Source of the DNA: Eublepharis macularius
Lineage: Eukaryota; Chordata; Lepidosauria; Squamata; Eublepharidae
Assembly (NCBI RefSeq): GCF_028583425.1
Contig: NC_072801.1
Span: 9,444,001 to 9,508,000, forward strand
DNA length: 64,000 nucleotides
Direction of reading: 5' to 3'
In this document: piece after piece, positions 56,798 through 64,000 of the stretch
Layout: each line of letters starts with the position of its first letter
Position numbering within the stretch: the stretch's first letter is position 1
Notes under the pieces: generated by a model
Told to the model about the DNA's origin: nothing
Seen by the model: the letters and a program-made list of their open reading frames with translations, nothing else
Databases searched by the model: none
Program-made: the position numbers and the translations under genes

Positions 56798-57165
56798 CCT
56801 TTGGACACTTACCATGAAGGGTCCTTCTCCTCTGAGGAAAGGAGGACATCTTGGGTGATTCCCACCATCCAATCAGGGAGGCAGGAACTAACTTTCTTCC
56901 TCTTCCTGTCTAGCCTGTGGGACCACCCTCTCTTCAGTTCAGGTGACTCCACAAAGCAGTAACATTGAATTTATCATTCAGCAACTGTTAATACTGAGAG
57001 AAAAAACACCTGTTGCATTAACATGTACTGTAAATAAAGCATAACCCGGAGGAGATATAAGAATGAGGCAGCAGGGTAGAGAAGGACGGAGACCCAGGGA
57101 GGGCAAGATGTCCTCCTTTCCTCAGAGGAGAAGGACTCTTCACTAAGTGTCCAAAGGTCCGTTCT
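56798..57165. repeat. Inverted repeat at the DIRS-like left end
   Basis: Arms 56,798-56,858 ('acggacctttggacactta') and 57,102-57,165 (complement) are nearly identical over about 60 bp with a 245 bp spacer. A third related scrap, 'gaggacatcttgggtgctcc', lies at 57,178. The pattern suits the terminal repeat plus internal complementary region of DIRS elements. Confidence 0.7.
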
Positions 57166-60100
57166 CCCTCTGAGGCAGAGGACATCTTGGGTGCTCCCAA
57201 AGCAGTTTTGTTTCTGGGTGGGATGTGGTCTTTGTCCATGATCATGCACTGCAGTAGTTTTCCACTACAGTCGGTGTCCACTGAATCATATAGATTCGAT
57301 TTGTAGCATCTTAATAAGGTCAAGACTGACAAACTTGCAGCCTTCTTCTACAAAAGTGTTCCCGTGTAACGCTGCACTGGTAGTAGCATTGCTCAAAGAG
57401 TGAGCTGGTATTCCACAAGGAACCTCTGCGAAAAGAGTTTTTAGGAGTTTCGATAGTGTATGTTTTGCTATTGGCACCTACTGCTGCTGAAGACATTTTC
57501 TTCCCTAAACTGAGATGAGATATATTTAAGAACAGTAAGACTGGCTTTCTAATTTGCACTATTCGGAGCAGAGGCCTTAATCCTCCTTCTGACATCTAGG
57601 TTGTGTCAGAGCCTCTCCCTAGTCTATTTAGGGTACAGGTATAAATATGGTAGCCTTATCTCTTGCAAACTATGCAGTTTGGAATACGGTTCTGGAAGAC
57701 AGTACGAGGCATCACCTTACTATTGGGAAAGATACAGAGTTCAGGTCTGACTAAATCTTCTGGCAGACGCGAACATAATAAGGAAGATAGTCTTCATTCT
57801 CGGCCTTCTCAGGGGAACATCCTTGACTGGTTCAAATGGATGCTTGGTCAGGGCTGCGTAAAATGTCTACTGAGTGAGGGCTTCCCAATAAGAGTTGTAA
57901 ATTATGAGCATAAACTGTTTTCTGAACGCTAGGAGAATGTCGGCCACCTCTCAGAAATATCCCCATCTTAGGAAGGCGTTCCTTTCTATTACCACACGGT
58001 TAAGCAGAGTAAGTCTAAATGAGGGAGCCAAATTGGTCCCTGCTGTAACTTGACCGAAGAGGTCAGTAGGGTGAAAGGTGGAAATATCACCATCTGTTGG
58101 AGGGTGGAAAGGCACGGTCTGTTACTGGTAAGGGTAGTAATACATAGAGGAGGTCTAATGGCCACTGCAATGTCAGGGCATCTGCTTGTGAGTAGAACAA
58201 ATCTTGTCATGTACCCCGGTAGTTGATGGCTGTGTTGGGGCGCACACAGGTTCATGAGGTGTTGTGAAGTGCAATGTTATGAGATGTTTCTTAAGGGACT
58301 ATTCCCATTGTCCCCTCAGCCAGTCTGCCCGGGCATTGGATATGCCTTTGATGTGTACAGTTCTGATTGAAGCTAGGTGACCATCCTCCCAGGTAAGTAT
58401 CCTTGCTGCCACCTGTGTCACTTCAAGGTCTTGAATCCCCCCTGCTTGTTTATATATATTTTGTCTGCAACCTTGTCCATACGGATCTCTGAACTGGAAC
58501 AGGGCCAGACAAATTGCTCCCCTTTCTACGTCATTGATAGGAAGACATGCCTAACCTGATTCTTACACCTGTAAATATTTGTTGTTCTTGAGAGGTCATG
58601 AATCTTTTGCTTTGTATTGGGTTGGTGACCTTAGCTCAGATGGGTTTTGATCTGAAGTGGTATCTGAATGGGAAGATCCGTCTTCTCCATGATCTGTTGT
58701 TAATGAGATCTAAGAAAGGTCTGAAGTGGTCTTGCCTATAGACGACCCCAAAGGTATTGCATTGTAGGTAGCAACTAGCAAACCCATCCGTTTCAGTAGT
58801 GTCATGAGAAGTGATTTTGCACTCTGATGACAGTCTCAGTCAGCAGTTTGGTCTTCCTGACCTTTTCTTTGGTGAGGGATAGAAAAAACCCTTTTGGTGA
58901 CTGTGATCTAACCCAGGTGTTCAAGCTTGTAGGAACTGAATGGTGAATTGAGTGTTGTGGTGAGATTTTCTCTTGAACCGATCAGGAGATCATCTGGGTA
59001 CAAGTGAACATGAATACCCCCTGTCTCTGAAACATATGATGGGGTTGATCATGAATTTTGTAAATACTCTTGGTGTGATGGACAGGCCAAAACAGGATGG
59101 CTCAGAACTGCCAATTTTTATTTTTATTTTTTTTAAACATAAAATCTTAGATAATTTTGATGGGCTGTCAGAATTGGTACATGGAGGTATGTCTCTGTAG
59201 ATGTCATGTGTTCTTCTAATTGATTAGTCACTGCGACTGAGCACAGAGTCTCCATTCAGAAGTGATATGATTTGATAAACTTGTTCAAAAAACTTGAGGT
59301 CTAATAACACCCTCCAGTCCCTATTCTTTTTAGGGACTGAGAAGAAGATTGAGTAGACCCCTTTCTGGAGGGCAGCTTTCAAATTGTATGGAATAGCCTT
59401 GTGAGACTGTGTGTAAGACCTGCCTGCTTGTCAACCTAAGCTTGATGGTAAAGAGTAGTTGGCCTCTCACGGGACAGCTAGCAAGTTCTGTCTTAGAGAT
59501 CTGGGTATTAAGGTTGATCTCTTTCCCCGTGTGGAGAACTGTCTGTTTGATCTTGGGAAAAGATAAGCACTATCCCCACAATACAGCTGGAGAGCTGGGA
59601 CTGAGAGGACTGGTTTATCCAAGACCATGTGGCAAGTTCATGGCAGCAGTGAGAAGTAAACCTGCAGAGTACTGCATCACTGTTCAGTTATTTAACTGCT
59701 ATACTACAAGTGTGGTCTTAAAAAGACACACACACCCCTTATTAAAGGGTTGCCTAGATTAACCTCAGGATGGCCATTTGGAATCTTGTCTGGACCTTAG
59801 TAGTGTGTGTTATGAATAAAAGGCTGAGGTCCAATGGATCTCCTCTCAGATTGTTTGAGTGTTTTTGGCAACACATTCTTCTGTCCTAGGTTTCAATCTA
59901 GATCTTTCCCAGGGCACCCCCAAATAGCTTGTCTCTCTGAAAGAGGTAAGCCAGGATAATATTTTTAGAGTGTGAATCTGCTGGCCATGCGCTTACTCAA
60001 GCGTGCCAGCTTGTCACTGCTGTCAAGACCATAATCCTAGAAGAAAAAGGTAAATGTATCCAGGATGATGTCTGTCTTGAAGGTATTGGCCCTTACATTT

Positions 60101-60720
60101 ATGTTTGCCCCTTCAATGGGGGCAGCTATTGTTGTACAGGAGGAGTTGGATCAGTTTCCAGATCCATACTCCTGACACTCTTGAGGCAATTGAGACAATA
60201 GCTGTAGCCTTAATAGCCATGGTCATGGCCTCGTGAGCTCTTGTTAGCATGGCCTTGTCTAAGTGGTCTCTGACTGATCCTTACCCATCTTCTGACCAGA
60301 GCCCAGATGACTGAAGAGTAGCCACTGGAGGTTCCATCGCAGGTACCTGCAACAACTCATAGCAAAAAAAAGTAGTAAGTACAGTTTTTTTGGGACCAAG
60401 TTTGGGGATTATTAATTGGCTTATGGTGTAGAACACTCAGCCTTGAACCTTCTCCACAAATATTCTGGAAATGGGAGGACCTTTTCTGAAGAACCTTCAC
60501 GAGGAAGTGACTCGTTTCCCTGGGATGGATTTAGTATTCCCAGTCTAAGGGTCCTACTCCCCCAAGGCTAATTTTTACAGCTCTAAGGCTGAGAATGTCT
60601 TAGGTGTAAATACTGGTAGACCTCAGATTCTGACAGCTGGACTGACTGTTCTGGTAGGGATATTTCTTCCTTTTCCACATCTGAAGGAATTCATCCTTCT
60701 CCCTGTCATTACAAACTCTA
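56798..60720 (-). mobile_element. Decayed DIRS-like (tyrosine recombinase) retroelement
   Basis: Minus-strand translations in changing frames give, in order: a possible gag-like part (60.7-59.9 kb); RT phrases like KRNRDWRVLLDLKFF (about 59,290-59,340) and YPDDLLIGS (about 58,975-59,005); an RNase H-like VHIKGISNARADWL (about 58,320-58,365); and AHSLSNATTSAALHGNTF (about 57,345-57,405), which resembles the HS-RS-ATSAA block of DIRS tyrosine recombinases. The left end has long inverted repeats instead of LTRs. Many stops and shifts: dead copy. Alternative: a gypsy element for the RT, but the recombinase block argues against it. Confidence 0.6.
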
Positions 60721-61517
60721 TCTGAGGGTGATTCCCCTGCTCCGTGGGGATCCCTGACTGATAAACATTACAAACTGCCTTATTCTGACCAGACCATCGG
60801 TCAGTGTTATCTCCTCAGACTGGCAGCAGGTCACCAGGGTCTCCGAAAGAGGTTTTTCTCCTCATCTACCTAATCTCTTAAACTGGAGTTAATGGGGAAC
60901 AAACCTGGATCTTTTGCATACAAAGCAGAAGCTCTTCCACAGAGCTACAGCCTTACTCATGGAGGGAGGAGGAGGTAGACACCACACCACTATTTCCTCT
61001 CTCCGGCAAAATTCCGCCCTTTATACATTACCCATCTGACAGGGAAAGGCAGGGCTAGATCCTGTTGTAAAAGCAGGGCTAAATCCAAAGGGGAAAGGCC
61101 CGCTGTAAAATCTCCAGCCAGGAGATTGGCATGGGCACATTCACATGGAGCCAGGGCTGAGGAGATTCCTGGAATCTTTATAGGGCCTAGGTGCTTCTGA
61201 CTGGTAAAGTAACAGGATTTCCTCCCTCACAGTCAGTCTAATTGCTGACAGGAATTCTGGAGGTATAACACGCTTGGGGGAACACTTGCGTGGCCCTCCT
61301 GGGCTTGTCGGCTGGAGCTCTGGGTGTCTGGATTATGTTTCAGCCATGTTTCTCCTGCCAGGAGATTGGCAAGCACATTGTGTTGTTTCCCGCCAAAATT
61401 GAGCTCCACCAGGTGGCGCTGTTCTCAGCTGGCTGGCTGAGGCACGCTGTTTTAACAAGCTCCCTCTGTGGAAGATGGAGCTGTTGAGAGGCCTGCGTCT
61501 CTTCCAAGGCCATTTCC
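60721..61517. other. Junction between DIRS-like remnant and satellite
   Basis: A tRNA-derived SINE (about 60,805-60,957, minus). Two copies of 'ccaggagattggca' (61,116 and 61,358) mark a duplicated segment. No coding. Confidence 0.5.
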
Positions 61518-64000
61518 TTGCCGGGGAACCCATACAGCCTCAGAGGCATGCTGGTGCCGGCTGGGCCTGTTCCCGCCATCAGTAGGACGGCTCTCCGTGG
61601 GAACAGCCCACATTCTCCTCACCAGGGAACCCATACAGCCTCAGAGGCATGCTGGTGCCGGCTGGGCCTGTTCCCGCCATCGGTAGGACGGCACTCCGTG
61701 GGAACAGCCCATATTCTCCTTGCCAGGGAATCCATACAGCCTCAGAGGCATGCTGGTGCTGGCTGGGGCTGTTCCCGCCGCCGGTAGGACGGCACTCCAT
61801 GGGAACAGCCCACATTCTCCTCACCAGGGAACCCATACAGCCTCAGAGGCATGCTGGTGCCGGCTGGGCCTGTTCCCGCCGTCGGTAGGACGGCACTCCA
61901 TGGGAACAGCCCACATTCTCCTCACCAGGGAACCCATACAGCCTCAGAGGCATGCTGGTGCTGGCTGGGGCTGTTCCTGCCACCGGTAGGATGGCTCTCC
62001 GTGGGAACAGCCCATATTCTCCTTGCCAGGGAACCCATACAGCCTCAGAGGCATGCTGGTGCTGGCTGGGGCTGTTCCCGCCACCGGTAGGATGGCTCTC
62101 CGTGGGAACAGCCCATATTCTCCTTGCCAGGGAACCCATACAGCCTCAGAGGCATGCTGGTGCTGGCTGGGGCTGTTCCCGCCACCGGTAGGATGGCTCT
62201 CCGTGGGAACAGCCCATATTCTCCTTGCCAGGGAACCCATACAGCCTCAGAGGCATGCTGGTGCTGGCTGGGGCTGTTCCTGCCACCGGTAGGATGGCTC
62301 TCCGTGGGAACAGCCCATATTCTCCTTGCCAGGGAATCCATACAGCCTCAGAGGCATGCTGGTGCTGGCTGGGCCTGTTCCCGCCATCGGTAGGACGGCA
62401 CTCCGTGGGAACAGCCCATATTCTCCTTGCCAGGGAATCCATACAGCCTCAGAGGCATGCTGGTGCTGGCTGGGCCTGTTCCCGCCATCGGTAGGACGGC
62501 ACTCCGTGGGAACAGCCCATATTCTCCTTGCCAGGGAATCCATACAGCCTCAGAGGCATGCTGGTGCTGGCTGGGGCTGTTCCCGCCATCGGTAGGACGG
62601 CACTCCGTGGGAACAGCCCATATTCTCCTTGCCAGGGAATCCATACAGCCTCAGAGGCATGCTGGTGCTGGCTGGGGCTGTTCCCGCCGCCGGTAGGACG
62701 GCACTCCATGGGAACAGCCCACATTCTCCTCACCAGGGAACCCATACAGCCTCAGAGGCATGCTGGTGCCGGCTGGGCCTGTTCCCGCCGTCGGTAGGAC
62801 GGCACTCCATGGGAACAGCCCACATTCTCCTCACCAGGGAACCCATACAGCCTCAGAGGCATGCTGGTGCTGGCTGGGGCTGTTCCTGCCACCGGTAGGA
62901 TGGCTCTCCGTGGGAACAGCCCATATTCTCCTTGCCAGGGAACCCATACAGCCTCAGAGGCATGCTGGTGCTGGCTGGGGCTGTTCCCGCCACCGGTAGG
63001 ATGAGTCTCCGTGGGAACAGCCCATATTCTCCTTGCCAGGGAACCCATACAGCCTCAGAGGCATGCTGGTGCTGGCTGGGGCTGTTCCCGCCGCCGGTAG
63101 GATGGCTCTCCGTGGGAACAGCCCATATTCTCCTTGCCAGGGAACCCATACAGCCTCAGAGGCATGCTGGTGCTGGCTGGGGCTGTTCCCGCCACCGGTA
63201 GGATGGCTCTCCGTGGGAACAGCCCATATTCTCCTTGCCAGGGAACCCATACAGCCTCAGAGGCATGCTGGTGCTGGCTGGGGCTGTTCCTGCCACCGGT
63301 AGGATGGCTCTCCGTGGGAACAGCCCATATTCTCCTTGCCAGGGAATCCATACAGCCTCAGAGGCATGCTGGTGCTGGCTGGGCCTGTTCCCGCCATCGG
63401 TAGGACGGCACTCCGTGGGAACAGCCCATATTCTCCTTGCCAGGGAATCCATACAGCCTCAGAGGCATGCTGGTGCTGGCTGGGCCTGTTCCCGCCATCG
63501 GTAGGACGGCACTCCGTGGGAACAGCCCATATTCTCCTTGCCAGGGAATCCATACAGCCTCAGAGGCATGCTGGTGCTGGCTGGGGCTGTTCCCGCCATC
63601 GGTAGGACGGCACTCCGTGGGAACAGCCCATATTCTCCTTGCCAGGGAATCCATACAGCCTCAGAGGCATGCTGGTGCTGGCTGGGGCTGTTCCCGCCGC
63701 CGGTAGGACGGCACTCCATGGGAACAGCCCACATTCTCCTCACCAGGGAACCCATACAGCCTCAGAGGCATGCTGGTGCCGGCTGGGCCTGTTCCCGCCG
63801 TCGGTAGGACGGCACTCCATGGGAACAGCCCACATTCTCCTCACCAGGGAACCCATACAGCCTCAGAGGCATGCTGGTGCTGGCTGGGGCTGTTCCTGCC
63901 ACCGGTAGGATGGCTCTCCGTGGGAACAGCCCATATTCTCCTTGCCAGGGAACCCATACAGCCTCAGAGGCATGCTGGTGCTGGCTGGGGCTGTTCCCGC
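61518..64000. repeat. 101 bp satellite array, runs off the window end
   Basis: About 24.5 head-to-tail monomers of 101 bp, each with 'ccatacagcctcagaggcat' and 'gctgttcccgcc'. Variable sites (atc/gcc/acc/gtc before ggtagga; gcactcc/gctctcc; cacattctcctcacc/tatattctccttgcc; gggaatcc/gggaaccc) recur in a fixed order: monomers at 62,629 and 63,639 (10 units apart) match, as do 61,720 and 62,629 (9 units). Since 101 is not a multiple of 3, all open frames here close within a unit. Not protein-coding. Confidence 0.96.

Noticed and set aside
61518-64000. Dozens of 79-98 codon ORFs in the satellite
   Set aside because: They step by 101 bp, repeat the same text on both strands and end in every unit. 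They are products of the tandem repeat, not genes.

Overview
This is non-coding-rich vertebrate nuclear DNA, most likely from a squamate reptile and possibly a gecko. The basis is the repeat mix: CR1, RTE/BovB, L1 and L2-like LINEs, a 5S-rRNA-derived SINE, several tRNA-like SINE families, hAT-type short elements, solo LTRs and a DIRS-like element. The species cannot be fixed by eye.

The one cellular gene I can model lies on the minus strand. Twenty exons, five to ten of them very clear, run from about 49,342 (most upstream exon seen) down to a stop codon at 13,488-13,490. Their reading phases chain without conflict, with GT donors and AG acceptors, giving about 730 codons. The product has two PDZ domains (exons at 49.3-46.5 kb and 36.6-33.7 kb), a serine-rich linker, a helical segment (31.1-28.1 kb) and a long coiled coil (24.4-20.2 kb). 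From the second PDZ domain to the coiled coil it follows the order of vertebrate syntaxin-binding protein 4 (STXBP4/Synip). The extra N-terminal PDZ domain and the absence of a visible WW domain suggest a paralogue or a divergent form. The 5' end and promoter lie upstream of 49.3 kb and were not found.

Region by region: 0-9.8 kb is repeats, including a 2.9 kb CR1 copy (4.2-7.1 kb) split by a 233 bp foldback element. At 9.85-10.4 kb is a CpG island that looks like a promoter, probably firing leftward through a first exon with a donor at 9,983. 12.7-49.3 kb holds the STXBP4-like gene with introns full of SINEs, foldback elements, a 5'-truncated L1 with a nested insertion, a solo LTR and tandemly expanded SINEs. 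49.4-52.7 kb is repeat debris with an L2-like fragment. 52.7-57 kb is a pile of nested mobile elements: a hAT-type element, a BovB fragment split by a solo LTR, and a deleted LTR element split by another solo LTR. 56.8-60.7 kb is a decayed, minus-strand element with reverse transcriptase, RNase H and tyrosine-recombinase-like remnants in DIRS order. 61.5-64.0 kb, to the window end, is a 101 bp satellite whose variants recur every 9 or 10 monomers, a higher-order repeat.

No rRNA gene, true tRNA gene, CRISPR array or bacterial-type operon was seen. Assignments rest on reading alone; no alignment was run.
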